Both the position numbers and the translations under genes were made by a program. DNA of 64,000 nucleotides from Lewinellaceae bacterium. GTDB taxonomy: Bacteria > Bacteroidota > Bacteroidia > Chitinophagales > Saprospiraceae. The stretch covers positions 186,001 to 250,000 of the forward strand of contig JACJYA010000004.1 in NCBI GenBank assembly GCA_020636315.1, in the 5' to 3' direction. This document shows positions 1-9,359 of the stretch, piece after piece (position 1 is the first letter of the stretch; the number at the start of each line of letters is the position of its first letter). The notes beneath the pieces were generated by a model. The model did no database searches. It was not told the origin of the DNA and saw nothing but the letters and a program-made list of their open reading frames with translations.

Positions 1-1644
1 GTCGGCCGGCGGCCCGTAGCTGGCCAGGAGCCAGAGCACTATGGAAATGGCCATGATGATCCGGCCCGCCTCCCAGATGAAGGCCTTTACCTTTTCCCAG
101 ACCGTGAGCACCACATTGCGCAGTACCGGCGGGCGGTATTCCGGAAGCTCGAGCATCAGAAAGCTGCGCTCGTGGGTTTTCAGGATCAGCTTGAAGGCCA
201 GGGCGGACAACAGGGCGGCGGCAATCCCCAACAGGTACAACCCCATGAACGCCAGGCCCTGGAGGTTGAAAAAACCCGCCACGATTTGCGAAGGCACTAC
301 GAACCCGATTAGAACCGTATAGACAGGAATGCGCGCCGAGCAACTGATCAGGGGCGTCACCAGAATGGTGATCAGCCGTTCTTTCCAGTTGCCGATCGTC
401 CGGGTGCTCATGATGGCGGGAATGGCGCAGGCTCCACCGGATATCAGGGCAACAATGCTGCGCCCATTGAGGCCAAAGGCCTGCATCAGCCGGTCGAACA
501 GGTAGGCCGCCCGGGCCATGTAGCCCACTTCCTCCAGCAGGGAAATCAGAAAAAAGAGTATGGCGATCTGCGGAATGAAGACCAGTATGCCGCCTAACCC
601 GGCGATGACTCCGTCGGTGAGCAGGTCTGTGAACCAACCTTCCGGCAAAACTCTTCTGGCCCACTCTCCTGAAATGGCAAAGAACTGCTCAATGAGGTCC
701 ATTGGATAAACCGCCCAGGAAAAAATGGCCTGAAAGACCAGCATCATCAGGAAGAAGAAAATAACAGGCCCGGCCACCCGGTGGGTGAGGATGGCGTCCA
801 GCTTCTCCGTCACCGGCCGGGAAGCCGACCGCACATTGCGCATCGACCGGCGGGCCATGGGGGTGAACTTATCGTACCGTTGCATGGTCTCCCTGACCTG
901 GGACTTCAGCGGCTCAAAACCATGGGCGGCAACGATGCCGGCGATCAGTTTGCGCTGGGCATTAGACAGAAAAGGCAGCCATACATAATGATGAGCGACC
1001 AGCAAACCCTGGTACAGGTTCGCCTCCGGGACGATAGCCCGCACCGCTTCGGCCACCTCCTTTTCTTTCGCGGAAGGTTCAAAAAAAGGAGGCGGAGCAT
1101 GGTAGGGTTGCTCTCCGGCCAGGCGCTCCAGCTCGTATTTCAGGGATTCGATGCCAAACCCCGTGCGCCCGCTGAGCTTGACTACCGGCACTTCCAGCTG
1201 CCGGGCAAGGGCATATTCATCGACTTCCACGCCCTCTTTTTCAGCCACATCGGCCATATTGAGGGCAAGGATCACCGGCAGGCCCAGGTCGCGCAGCTGA
1301 GTGAGCAACAGAAGGTGCTTCTCCAGTTTAGTGACATCTGCAATGTAAACGGCAGCATCGGGGTAATTCTCGTCAGCAGGATTGGCCATAGACTGAACCA
1401 CGATGCGCTCGTCTATGGAGGTGGGATAAAAACTGTACGTGCCAGGGAAGTCGATAAGCTGAACGGCTCGTTCATTTGACAGGCGGATAAACCCCAGCTT
1501 CTTGTCAACAGTGACGCCGGGAAAGTTGCCGACTTTCTGGCGCAGGCCGGTCAATTGATTGAAGACTGAGGATTTGCCACAGTTGGGATTTCCCAGCAGA
1601 GCTACGGTGAAAGGTTGTGTGATCGGTTGAGTTTCATGCTCCAT
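1..1644 (-). CDS. feoB: Ferrous iron transport protein B, C-terminus cut by the left window edge
   Basis: GTP-gated inner-membrane ferrous iron permease. The reading frame is open from an ATG at 1644 to base 1 (548 residues seen; the family is usually about 700). The N-terminal G domain shows G1 GNPNCGKS at residues 18-25, G3 DFPG at 65-68 (most homologues have DLPG) and G4 NMAD near 128, followed by a hydrophobic FeoB core with the segment LISGGACAIPAIMSTRT. The start overlaps the feoA stop by one base (TAATG), so the two are probably translationally coupled. Function is firm; only the missing C-terminus is unknown. Confidence 0.95.
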   Translation of the reverse strand, partial: MEHETQPITQPFTVALLGNPNCGKSSVFNQLTGLRQKVGNFPGVTVDKKLGFIRLSNERAVQLIDFPGTYSFYPTSIDERIVVQSMANPADENYPDAAVYIADVTKLEKHLLLLTQLRDLGLPVILALNMADVAEKEGVEVDEYALARQLEVPVVKLSGRTGFGIESLKYELERLAGEQPYHAPPPFFEPSAKEKEVAEAVRAIVPEANLYQGLLVAHHYVWLPFLSNAQRKLIAGIVAAHGFEPLKSQVRETMQRYDKFTPMARRSMRNVRSASRPVTEKLDAILTHRVAGPVIFFFLMMLVFQAIFSWAVYPMDLIEQFFAISGEWARRVLPEGWFTDLLTDGVIAGLGGILVFIPQIAILFFLISLLEEVGYMARAAYLFDRLMQAFGLNGRSIVALISGGACAIPAIMSTRTIGNWKERLITILVTPLISCSARIPVYTVLIGFVVPSQIVAGFFNLQGLAFMGLYLLGIAAALLSALAFKLILKTHERSFLMLELPEYRPPVLRNVVLTVWEKVKAFIWEAGRIIMAISIVLWLLASYGPPAD

Positions 1645-1883
1645 TACTTCAATACTACACTTGAAGCTTCATCCATGCGCAGGGCGATGTAAATATTGTC
1701 AACCTTGACATACCAGCCGCCGCCGAAAGGAGCCCGGCGGACAAGTGCTACGCGGCTGCCCGGGAGGATGCCCATTGACATCAACTTCCCTCCTATACTG
1801 TCATTGGTATAGTGAGAAACCACTTCTTCGACTCCTGGCCTGGCCGCTGAAAGCTGTTTGTTGGTTATTACTGTAGCTACCAC
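1644..1883 (-). CDS. feoA: Ferrous iron transport protein A
   Basis: Small cytoplasmic SH3-like protein that assists FeoB. The 79 residues match the usual FeoA length (75-85) and contain the family core GGKLMSMGILPGSRVALVRR and a terminal segment IALRMDEASSVVL. The start codon is GTG; no ATG lies upstream in frame near it, and the next Met falls inside the domain. It directly precedes feoB with a one-base stop/start overlap, so this is a feoAB operon. A -7 type promoter box and an inverted repeat lie just upstream. Confidence 0.93.
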   Translation of the reverse strand: MVATVITNKQLSAARPGVEEVVSHYTNDSIGGKLMSMGILPGSRVALVRRAPFGGGWYVKVDNIYIALRMDEASSVVLK

Positions 1884-1913
1884 GCTTATTTTGATTTAAT
1901 CTAAATATTTGCT

Positions 1914-1921
1914 CAAATTTA
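1914..1921 (-). promoter_or_regulatory. Putative -7 promoter box for feoAB
   Basis: The minus strand reads TAAATTTG, an exact match to the Bacteroidota -7 consensus TAnnTTTG, 30 bases before the feoA GTG. No clear -33 TTG is present at the normal distance, so activator dependence or a wrong call is possible. Confidence 0.4.
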
Positions 1922-1953
1922 ACACCAAATTACCCCCCTTGTATTGAAATGCA

Positions 1954-1969
1954 GGTGATAAAAATCACC
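1954..1969. promoter_or_regulatory. Perfect 6-bp inverted repeat upstream of feoAB, possible operator
   Basis: GGTGAT and ATCACC flank a four-A spacer, about 70 bases upstream of feoA and 32 bases beyond the -7 box. Dyads in this place often bind metal or redox regulators, but the sequence is not a recognisable Fur or DtxR site, so the regulator is unknown. Confidence 0.3.
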
Positions 1970-2196
1970 AAAGAGAAAAAATTACCTAAGCCTCGTTAAT
2001 GACTACCTAATATTGGGTAAACTGGCGCCTGGGCAACTTCTGCATTACCTGTTCCGGGTATCCGTCTAAGGTGAGACAGAGAAGAGGCTATTATCCCCCA
2101 ACACCTAAATGGTTATTGGCCAAGTGCTTAAACGCAAATATACAAGCTTCAGGCAAAATAGTTTATTTAGACTACTTTTAAATAAGGTGGCATTAA

Positions 2197-2223
2197 AAAA
2201 GGGAAGCGGAGAACTTCCCTTTT
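2197..2223 (-). terminator. Intrinsic terminator of the E1 dehydrogenase gene
   Basis: A perfect 10-bp stem (2197-2206 with 2214-2223) and 7-base loop, followed on the minus strand by a run of six T. It lies 20 bases after the stop codon of the minus-strand gene ending at 2243. Confidence 0.85.
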
Positions 2224-2242
2224 GTCTTTTCACGAGATACTC

Positions 2243-4369
2243 TTAATAATCCAGCAGGCTTTCAATGGCCCGGCCGACCTTCTCAATGGAAGGGATCATG
2301 GTTTTTTCCAACACTTCGTTCAGTGGGATAGCGGGCATATTTTCCGAACCGATGGTCCGCACAGGTGCATCCAGGTATTCAAAACAGTTCTCCTGAATGC
2401 GTGCCGCAATGCTCTGCGCCAGAGTATTGTTGGCAGGTTCCTCAGTGACGACCAGTGCCCGGCTGTGGCGCCGAACGGCTTCATATACGGCTTTTTCATC
2501 CAGAGGGTAAAGGGTTCTGAGGTCAAGTACTTCTACCCTGCCGGAAAAATTACGGGCGGCATTCAAGGCCCAATGGACTCCCATTCCGTAAGTAACAACC
2601 ACCATGGACTTCCCTTCCTCGACAGCTTCCGGGTTGGCTTCCAGGGCAGTCCTGGCCTTTCCGAAGGGGATAACATACTCTTCATCCGGGAGAATGGTCC
2701 GGGCAGCTTCCGTTCCTTTTACCTTCGACCAATACAGGCCTTTGTGTTCAAAAATGACCACCGGGTTGGGGTCATAATATGCGGCTTTCAGCAACCCTTT
2801 CAGGTCGGCCCCCGTACTTGGATAGGCGATCTTCACTCCCCGGATGTTGGCCACCACCGATTCCACACTGCTGGAGTGGTAAGGCCCGCCGCTTCCGTAA
2901 GCCCCGATAGGCACCCGGATTACACAACTCACCGGCCACTTTCCATTGGACAGGTAACAGGAGCGGCTCACTTCGGTGAACAACTGGTTGAGCCCCGGCC
3001 AGATGTAATCGGCAAACTGGACTTCCACTATGGGTTTAAGCCCGACTGCCGACATGCCCACGGTGCTTCCTATGATGAAGGCTTCCTGAATCGGGGTATT
3101 GAAAACGCGCTCGTCGCCGAACTTTTTGGCCAGTGTGGCCGCTTCGCGAAATACACCACCCAGGCGGCCACCCACATCCTGCCCGTACAACAGGCATTCT
3201 TTATGCTTGCGCATGAGTTCTTCGACAGCAAAAAGAGCGCTGTCCACCATTACGTGGGCCTCGCCTCCCTGGGGTTCCCGCACTCCTTTTTCTTCGGTAA
3301 TGGGCGTTGGAGCAAAATCGTGGGTGAAAAGATCCTCCGGCCGGGGGTCTTCTGCACGGCGGGCGGCATTAAAATCATTCTGAACGGTTTGGCGGACTTC
3401 TTCCTCGATCTGTTCCATCTCCTCTTCGGTGAGCACCTCATCATCCAGCAACTGGCCCCGAAGGATGGGGAAAGGATCTCGCTGCTGATGTTCCTCCAGG
3501 TCGTCGCGGTACCACTCTTTACGTACACCTGAAGTATGGTGGTTGAGCAGGGGCACCCTGGCATGGACCAGGAAGGGGCGGCGCTCCTTTCTCACTTTGC
3601 CGATAACCTCCTGCATGGTGAGGAAACACTCATAAAAATCACTGCCATCAATATTGCGCACTTCCAGTCCGTGGAAACCTTTGGCGTACTCGCCGGCATC
3701 CTGGGCACGGGTTTCCTCTGCATTGGCGGAAATGTCCCAGCCGTTATCCTGAACGACATAAATGACGGGGAGTTTCTTCAGAGCGGCCATTTGGAAGGCC
3801 TCCGCCACTTCCCCTTCCGTAACGGAAGCGTCGCCCAGAGAGCACACGACTACAGGCTTTTTATCGGCACCGTTCTGCTCCATGCCGGTTCTCTCTTTAT
3901 ACTGAATCCCCATGGCTACCCCGGTCGTAGGAATGGCCTGCATACCGGTAGCGGAAGATTGATGGGGTATTTTAGGTTTATCCGGGTCCCGGAGGCTGGG
4001 GTGAGAATAGTAGGTGCGCCCGCCGGAGAAAGGATCTTCCCGCTTGGCCATAAGCTGCAGCATAAGCTCGTAAGGGCGCATGCCGATGGCTAAAAGCATT
4101 GCATCGTCGCGGTAGTAAGGTGCGAGGAAATCCTGAGGAAGGAGTTGCAGGCCTACCGCAAGCTGAATGGCTTCGTGTCCGCGGGAGGTGGCATGTACAT
4201 ACCTGGAGACGAATTTAAAGTTTTCTTCATAGATCTCCGCCATGGTTTTCGCTGTAACCATCAGGCGGAAGCCCTTTACAAGCACCTCTTTGGAAATTCT
4301 GGTCCTGGCTTTGATCATTTTTGGTTTGGTTAGGTTCTTGCCCTCTTTTGGGCTTTTAAAAGGCGACAT
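2243..4369 (-). CDS. 2-oxoacid dehydrogenase E1 component, alpha and beta chains fused
   Basis: Thiamine-diphosphate E1 of a branched-chain 2-oxoacid or pyruvate dehydrogenase complex, decarboxylating the oxoacid and passing the acyl group to lipoyl-E2. The alpha part covers about residues 20-370, with the ThDP/Mg motif GD at 179-180 and its Asn at 209 (VVQDNGWD). The beta part covers about 385-708, with the transketolase-type segment FNTPIQEAFIIGSTVGMS and a C-terminal domain. A single 708-residue chain is common in Bacteroidota. No E2 or E3 gene is nearby, so the complex is assembled from distant genes. The start may instead be Met18 (MIKARTRISKE), because the first 17 residues are low-complexity. 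The exact substrate cannot be told from sequence. Confidence 0.9.
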   Translation of the reverse strand: MSPFKSPKEGKNLTKPKMIKARTRISKEVLVKGFRLMVTAKTMAEIYEENFKFVSRYVHATSRGHEAIQLAVGLQLLPQDFLAPYYRDDAMLLAIGMRPYELMLQLMAKREDPFSGGRTYYSHPSLRDPDKPKIPHQSSATGMQAIPTTGVAMGIQYKERTGMEQNGADKKPVVVCSLGDASVTEGEVAEAFQMAALKKLPVIYVVQDNGWDISANAEETRAQDAGEYAKGFHGLEVRNIDGSDFYECFLTMQEVIGKVRKERRPFLVHARVPLLNHHTSGVRKEWYRDDLEEHQQRDPFPILRGQLLDDEVLTEEEMEQIEEEVRQTVQNDFNAARRAEDPRPEDLFTHDFAPTPITEEKGVREPQGGEAHVMVDSALFAVEELMRKHKECLLYGQDVGGRLGGVFREAATLAKKFGDERVFNTPIQEAFIIGSTVGMSAVGLKPIVEVQFADYIWPGLNQLFTEVSRSCYLSNGKWPVSCVIRVPIGAYGSGGPYHSSSVESVVANIRGVKIAYPSTGADLKGLLKAAYYDPNPVVIFEHKGLYWSKVKGTEAARTILPDEEYVIPFGKARTALEANPEAVEEGKSMVVVTYGMGVHWALNAARNFSGRVEVLDLRTLYPLDEKAVYEAVRRHSRALVVTEEPANNTLAQSIAARIQENCFEYLDAPVRTIGSENMPAIPLNEVLEKTMIPSIEKVGRAIESLLDY

Positions 4370-4442
4370 TCTGTAATAAGAACAACGGGAAATGGAGCCC
4401 GGTTTGTATGATTATCAATTCAATTCGGCTTCCGGCCCACTC

Positions 4443-4700
4443 TTAATCTTCCGGCGGGAAGGCCGGTAAATTGTTCAAATTCCTTACATAGCGTTTGTTG
4501 TCATAGGGCTTGTTGTGCTTCATAACATTGAACATCTCGGCGGCAACGCACTGAGCGATTAGCGTACGGGCATCGGCATCGGAGTATCCCTCTTTTTTGA
4601 GGCGGTCCAGCGTTTGCTTCGTTTCGGGAGGGGCATTGTCCTTCAACTGGTTGTTGACAATCTCCAGGAATTGCCGTTTGAGGATCTCATTGGGTAACAT
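4443..4700 (-). CDS. Small conserved-looking protein coupled to the crotonase gene
   Basis: Eighty-five residues, mostly helical and charged, no signal peptide or membrane segment. The ATG overlaps the stop of the upstream crotonase gene by one base (TGATG), which supports a real, translationally coupled gene. The motif EGYSDADARTLIAQCVAAE resembles a short helical domain, but I do not recognise the family. A role linked to the preceding acyl-CoA enzyme is only inferred from the coupling. Confidence 0.75.
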   Translation of the reverse strand: MLPNEILKRQFLEIVNNQLKDNAPPETKQTLDRLKKEGYSDADARTLIAQCVAAEMFNVMKHNKPYDNKRYVRNLNNLPAFPPED

Positions 4701-5473
4701 CAGGCTTTCTGCTTGAATTGATTAATAGCATCCACCGTGAAATCAGAGAGCACCAGCCGTCCGCTCATGGCAGCCCGTTCTTCCAACAGGCTCTCCCATG
4801 CTTCTGTGCCTTCCCAGAACACCTGTTTGAGCAGGCGCATGGCCTCGGGGTTGAAAGCCGCCAGTTTTTCTGAGAAGTGGGCGATGTAAGCGTCCATCTG
4901 TTCGGCGGTATCGAATACTTCATTGAACAGGCCTTTTTCCTTTGCCCATTGAGCGGTTTGCCATTCGGTGGCATTGATCGCCAGTTGGGCCATGGCGGAT
5001 TTGCCCACTTTGCGCTCTACGGCCGGCCCGACAACAAAGGGGCCGATGCCGATGGCCAGCTCGCTGAGTTTGACCGACGCCCATTTGGTGGCGATACAGT
5101 AATCCGTAGCTGAGCAAAGGCCGACACCTCCGCCGACTGCTTTGCCCTGAATGCGCCCGATGATGAATTTCGGGCATTTGCGCATGGCATTGATGACATT
5201 GGCGAAACCCATGAAAAAACGCTTGCCGGTTTCGAAATCCTTTATGGAGATCAGCTCGTCAAAACTGGCGCCCGCGCAGAAGGTGCGCTCTCCTGCACTC
5301 CCTAAAACAACCACTTTGACGGCCTCATCCCGCCCCGCGTTGGTAATGGCCTCCGCCAGCTGCCCCAGAAGGCGGCCGGGAAGAGAATTGTGAGCGGGGT
5401 GTTCGAAAGTGATCGTGGCGACGCCGTTTGCCACAACCGTGTCAACAGAACCTAATTTGGTTTTATCCTGCAT
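4700..5473 (-). CDS. Enoyl-CoA hydratase/isomerase (crotonase) family protein
   Basis: Cytoplasmic acyl-CoA enzyme of 257 residues, the typical crotonase length. The oxyanion-hole regions are visible as CAGASFDEL (about residue 68) and GKAVGGGVGLCSATDYCIAT (about 110-129). The active-site region LSELAIGIGPFVVGP has a Glu in the place used by hydratases of the methylglutaconyl-CoA type, so hydration of a branched or short-chain enoyl-CoA is plausible. It precedes the small gene at 4443 with a one-base overlap and follows the E1 gene's strand, which fits branched-chain amino acid or fatty acid breakdown. The substrate is inferred. Confidence 0.88.
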   Translation of the reverse strand: MQDKTKLGSVDTVVANGVATITFEHPAHNSLPGRLLGQLAEAITNAGRDEAVKVVVLGSAGERTFCAGASFDELISIKDFETGKRFFMGFANVINAMRKCPKFIIGRIQGKAVGGGVGLCSATDYCIATKWASVKLSELAIGIGPFVVGPAVERKVGKSAMAQLAINATEWQTAQWAKEKGLFNEVFDTAEQMDAYIAHFSEKLAAFNPEAMRLLKQVFWEGTEAWESLLEERAAMSGRLVLSDFTVDAINQFKQKA

Positions 5474-5544
5474 TGGGCTTGAATTCCGAATGAATGTTCG
5501 TTAGCAAAGATACGGGTTTATCTTGAAACTTGGTTGGTTTTAGC

Positions 5545-5892
5545 TCAGCTCTTCTTTTCCTTCATCAAACCACCGGTGAAGAAATTAAAAATAGCGAGGA
5601 TGATTGCGAAAATAATGGCCCAGAACATCCCGTCAACCGAAAAGCCGGGGAGCAGCCAGTCCACCAGCAGCACCATAGCGCCGTTGATCACCAGTAAAAA
5701 AAGCCCCAGGGTGACAATAGTGACGGGCAGGGTCAGTATCGTCAGGATGGGCCTTATGAAAAAATTAACGAACCCGAGCAGAAGGGCCACCAGAATGGCC
5801 TCCATATAACCGGATACAGCCACCCCGGGCAGGATCTCAGCCGCCAGATATACCAGCAGCCCATTAACGAGGAGGGAAATGATAAATCGCAT
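5545..5892 (-). CDS. Phage-holin-4-type (YvlD-like, PF04020) membrane protein
   Basis: A 115-residue integral membrane protein with four hydrophobic segments and the family signature GFVNFFIRPILTILTLPVTI near residues 40-60. Proteins of this family are chromosomal membrane proteins of unknown role despite the holin name; there is no lysis cassette or prophage nearby. It follows the SDR gene by 25 bases on the same strand, so the two are probably co-transcribed. Confidence 0.85.
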   Translation of the reverse strand: MRFIISLLVNGLLVYLAAEILPGVAVSGYMEAILVALLLGFVNFFIRPILTILTLPVTIVTLGLFLLVINGAMVLLVDWLLPGFSVDGMFWAIIFAIILAIFNFFTGGLMKEKKS

Positions 5893-5917
5893 ATTGTCGT
5901 TTTTTGTTGGTTACTTT

Positions 5918-7411
5918 TCAGGCGTTTATTTCTTCAGCCTCTTTCACTTGCTCTTCAATGGGCCCGGGCGGACGGAACCGTTCAATATTCCGGATCATCC
6001 CGTTAAAGATAAAGAAATGGAACGGCAATACCAGATACCAGTAAAGGCGCCCCCCAATGCCGAAAGGCCGAAAGGTAGCTTTTTGCCGAAGCAGGAGCTG
6101 GCCGGCTTCCTCCACAATTCGAAATTCCAGCCACGCCTCTCCCGGCAGCTTCATTTCCGCATACAGTAACAAGCGTTTATTTCTTTCGTCGGCCACCAGC
6201 ACCCGCCAGAAATCCAGTGCGTCGCCGGAGTGGATCCGCTCCGGGTGAGTGCGGCCCCGGCGCAGGCCGATGCCTCCCACCATCTTATCGAGCAGGCCGC
6301 GAAGCCTCCACAGCAAATTGCCGTAATACCAGCCGCGCTGCCCCCCGATGGCCATCACATTGCTCCATACCTGTTCCACCGTATTGTGCCGGACCGGAAC
6401 CTCTTTCCGGTCTTCAAAGCAACCGTGCTCCGGGACTTCCATGTACTCTGCCAGCGACCCTTTCTCCGAACTGGAAACCAGGGAATCTTTCCAGCTTGAA
6501 ACCACCATATTCTGCTGTATCTTGTCGAATGCCAGCCGGACCGCCTCCTTGTAAGGCGCCGGAGAAATGCCCAGGGCTTTGGCCAGGCGGTTGTCGCGGC
6601 AGACAACATCCACTTTCATGCTGTTCACCAGGTTGACCGCCAGCTCATAGGTGGTGGAGGTGACGAAATACAGCCAGTAGGAAGACAGGCGGGGTGTCAT
6701 AACCGGAACGGTAATGATAAGGCGCCGCAGGCCTCTTACTTCAGCATACCCCTGCAGCATTTCCCTGTAGGTCAGGATTTCGCTGCAGCCGATATCGAAA
6801 TTCTGGTTGTAACAATCTTCCCGCAGCATGACACCAGCCAGGAATTGTATCACATTGCGAATAGCAATTGGCTGACACCGGGTTTCCAGCCACCTGGGAG
6901 CTACCATAACGGGGAGCTTCTCCACCAGGTCGCGAACGATCTCAAAGGAGGCGCTGCCCGAACCGATGATAATACCGGCCCGGAGAGCCGTTAGGGGCAC
7001 CGTGCTTTCGCTGAGGATCTTTTCAACCCTCAGGCGCGATTCCAGGTGGGTGGATAGTTCGTCATTATTGACGATACCAGTAAGGTAGATGGCCTGCCGG
7101 CAGGAAGATTGCTCAATATACTTACGAAAATTGCGGGCAGCCCGTTCTTCCAAAGATTGAAAGTTATTAATCGCTGCCGACATGGAATGGATCAGGTAGA
7201 AAGCCACATCAAAATCCAGCGGGGCAGCTCCTGTATCGACTTCTTCCAGAAAATCTACTTCGAAGACAGATACCTGTCCCCGCCAACTCTGCTTCTGCCT
7301 GAAATTCGCCTCGTTTCGAATGCAGCAGATGACTTCATGGCCCTCCTTCAAAAGGACGGGCAGGAGCCGTTTGCCAATGTATCCGGTGGCGCCGGTAAGG
7401 AGTATGCGCAT
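5918..7411 (-). CDS. SDR-type NAD(P)-binding protein with DUF2867 domain
   Basis: The 497-residue protein has an extended-SDR Rossmann domain with TGATGYIG at residues 7-14, a YLIHSMS segment in place of the usual catalytic strand, and a C-terminal DUF2867 domain (about 330-480) rich in aromatic residues with the characteristic VLPFHFFIFNGMIRN end. This fused architecture is known in many bacteria, usually as an uncharacterised NAD(P)H-binding protein. The classical YxxxK pair is not obvious, so a reductase role is not certain. Likely operon with the membrane protein at 5545. Confidence 0.85.
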   Translation of the reverse strand: MRILLTGATGYIGKRLLPVLLKEGHEVICCIRNEANFRQKQSWRGQVSVFEVDFLEEVDTGAAPLDFDVAFYLIHSMSAAINNFQSLEERAARNFRKYIEQSSCRQAIYLTGIVNNDELSTHLESRLRVEKILSESTVPLTALRAGIIIGSGSASFEIVRDLVEKLPVMVAPRWLETRCQPIAIRNVIQFLAGVMLREDCYNQNFDIGCSEILTYREMLQGYAEVRGLRRLIITVPVMTPRLSSYWLYFVTSTTYELAVNLVNSMKVDVVCRDNRLAKALGISPAPYKEAVRLAFDKIQQNMVVSSWKDSLVSSSEKGSLAEYMEVPEHGCFEDRKEVPVRHNTVEQVWSNVMAIGGQRGWYYGNLLWRLRGLLDKMVGGIGLRRGRTHPERIHSGDALDFWRVLVADERNKRLLLYAEMKLPGEAWLEFRIVEEAGQLLLRQKATFRPFGIGGRLYWYLVLPFHFFIFNGMIRNIERFRPPGPIEEQVKEAEEINA

Positions 7412-7559
7412 GTGAGTGGTTTATTAGTCATTGGTAGAACGGCAGAGGGCGCAAGGTGTTCAGATTGACAGGACACGAACACTGGTTATCGGGTTTTGCC
7501 AACGGTTCGGCAATATTTTTCGTCCTTTGCATAAGTTTGTTCACAAAACCCATGATATC

Positions 7560-9323
7560 ATGTACCTGAAACACTTCCTGCTCTCTTTGATCGCCCTGTC
7601 CGTCCTCACCTTTTCTGCCGCACAACCGCTCAACCGCAGTTTCCACCGGCAACCCATCAACCTGGGGGACCAGCTTCTCCCCACCTCCATTAGCGGGTCC
7701 TGGCTGATTGGCGGCTCAGCCGGGCAATATATGGGCTATCCGGTTTTCCGTCCCTGGCTGGCCCTGGCGGATGCCACCGGCGGACTGCTTTGGGAGCGCT
7801 ACCTGGACGACTCCTTCGCCGCTGAACTGGGGCGGGTCAACTCCCTGAGTGAAGATGCCCTGGGGGAAGTGTTCTACGTTGCCGGCTCGGTTTCCGGCTG
7901 CGATTATCTGATCCCGGGTTTTATTTATATGCTCGACAAAGACGGGCAGGCCCTTTGGTTCAAGGAAAGCGAACTGTTTTTCAACCCAATGGCCACTGCC
8001 CTGCCGCTACAGGGGGTGTTGGTGGGCGAAAGAGGATCCGGTATGGTTGAATGGCACGGCATGTCGGGCCAGGCCGTCATCAGCAGTGATTTCAGCGGCC
8101 AGTTTGGCCTGCACCTGGTACAGATGCTCACAACAGGGCTCAATTCGGTAGCCTTGCTGGGCAGCAGCCAGCTCATCCTCACCGAATGGACGGATGGCGA
8201 GGCGCAAATAACGGCCCGGATACAACTGGAGAACGGAAAGAGCATCGCCCGTGCCCCTTCAGGGCAACTGGCCGTACTGGCCGGCGAAAAGATCCTGCTA
8301 CTGGATGACAGCCTAAATATTCTCCACGAGCAAAGCCTGAGTAGTTATGGCGACTTCAGAAAAGTAAGCTGCAGCACCAACCGTTGCTACGTGGGCGGAC
8401 AGTCCCCCGAAGGCCGTTACATCGCCCTTGCCCTGGATGCTGAACTGAATCACGTCCGAACCATCGGGATGGGGCCCAATTACAATTATCCTTCCGGCCT
8501 GGTGGCTGTTGAGAATGGTTTCGTAGCCCTCGGCACTGCCCTGCGCCAGGAAACCGAAGCAACCCCTTTCTCCGCCCCAAATGTATTGGCCACCAGCGAG
8601 GGCAGCGACATCTTCCTGCGTTCCTGGGATGCGGAAGGCACTCCCGCAGCCAGCCAGCGCAATATAGCCGTAGAAGCAATAACGGTTGATCAGTACGAAG
8701 TTCTTTCCTTTCCGGAACCATGCTATAATTCTCCGGATGGCCACATGCAGGGCCAATTTTCCGGCGTCAATGTCGAAGTTCGAAATGAGGGGCCGGCTAC
8801 CATCGGCAGCATAACGCTCAATACGGTATTCCTGACTTGCTGGAGCATCTGTTATACCCAGCAAAATATCAGCCGCACCTTCGAGGGGCTTTCGCTGGCG
8901 CCCGGAGAAAGCACTACTCTGTCGTTTGGCGATATTCAAACCTGGCCGCTCCCACTCGATGAGATGCTCCCTCTGTGCATCTGGGCCTCCGGCCCCGACG
9001 GCCAGCTCGATGACGATTTCAGCGACAACACCTCGTGTTTCAATGTGGTGGTTTCGGATGTTGAACCGGCAAACTCCTTAGAAAACATAGTGGTTTTTCC
9101 CAACCCGGCCTCCGGTTGGCTGGCCGTGCAATACCCCAACCCTCTTGCCGAAATTGCGGAATTAAAGATCCTGACCCCCCTCGGCCAGTGCCTTTACCGG
9201 GAGGCCGTCTCCGCCGGGCTGGCCACAACGCAACTGAATGTAGGGCAGCTACCGGCAGGCCTGTATTACCTGAACATTCAGAACGAGCGGGGTAACACGG
9301 TGATCCCCTGGGTTAAAAAATAA
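7560..9323 (+). CDS. Secreted protein with T9SS type A C-terminal sorting domain
   Basis: The frame is open further upstream, but the ATG at 7560 starts a clear signal peptide (MYLKHFLLSLIALSVLTFSA, cleavage near AAQ), so I chose it; this gives 587 residues. Residues about 30-390 look like a beta-propeller-type repeat region without recognisable catalytic motifs. A CARDB-like beta-sandwich (VNVEVRNEGPATIGSITL) follows. The last 80 residues are a T9SS sorting domain, with VVFPNPASG and the terminal PAGLYYLNIQNERG. It is exported across the outer membrane and surface-attached or released. Function beyond that is unknown. It converges with the T9SS gene at 9449. Confidence 0.85.
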   Translation: MYLKHFLLSLIALSVLTFSAAQPLNRSFHRQPINLGDQLLPTSISGSWLIGGSAGQYMGYPVFRPWLALADATGGLLWERYLDDSFAAELGRVNSLSEDALGEVFYVAGSVSGCDYLIPGFIYMLDKDGQALWFKESELFFNPMATALPLQGVLVGERGSGMVEWHGMSGQAVISSDFSGQFGLHLVQMLTTGLNSVALLGSSQLILTEWTDGEAQITARIQLENGKSIARAPSGQLAVLAGEKILLLDDSLNILHEQSLSSYGDFRKVSCSTNRCYVGGQSPEGRYIALALDAELNHVRTIGMGPNYNYPSGLVAVENGFVALGTALRQETEATPFSAPNVLATSEGSDIFLRSWDAEGTPAASQRNIAVEAITVDQYEVLSFPEPCYNSPDGHMQGQFSGVNVEVRNEGPATIGSITLNTVFLTCWSICYTQQNISRTFEGLSLAPGESTTLSFGDIQTWPLPLDEMLPLCIWASGPDGQLDDDFSDNTSCFNVVVSDVEPANSLENIVVFPNPASGWLAVQYPNPLAEIAELKILTPLGQCLYREAVSAGLATTQLNVGQLPAGLYYLNIQNERGNTVIPWVKK

Positions 9324-9359
9324 GACTTTTCGTGGTTTTCAGATTTTTATGTGGTGTCA

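Larger units (their letters stand above)
1884..2242. other. Intergenic region between feoA and the E1 dehydrogenase gene
   Basis: Gene-free 359 bases. The feoA-proximal half is AT-rich and holds the -7 box and inverted repeat. The middle (about 1980-2130) has several GGTAA/TTACC words but no riboswitch that I recognise. The distal end holds the terminator of the E1 gene. I see no credible small gene. Confidence 0.6.

Noticed and set aside
2222..3532. Long open frame on the plus strand opposite the E1 dehydrogenase gene
   Set aside because: It is a shadow of a well-supported minus-strand gene; the composition is odd and it shows no domain. Similar long antisense frames at 781-1479, 15467-16936, 55137-56867 and 60969-62432 were dropped for the same reason.
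5545..5892. Prophage remnant suggested by a holin-like protein
   Set aside because: This family is chromosomal and widespread, and no other phage gene, integrase or attachment site is nearby.
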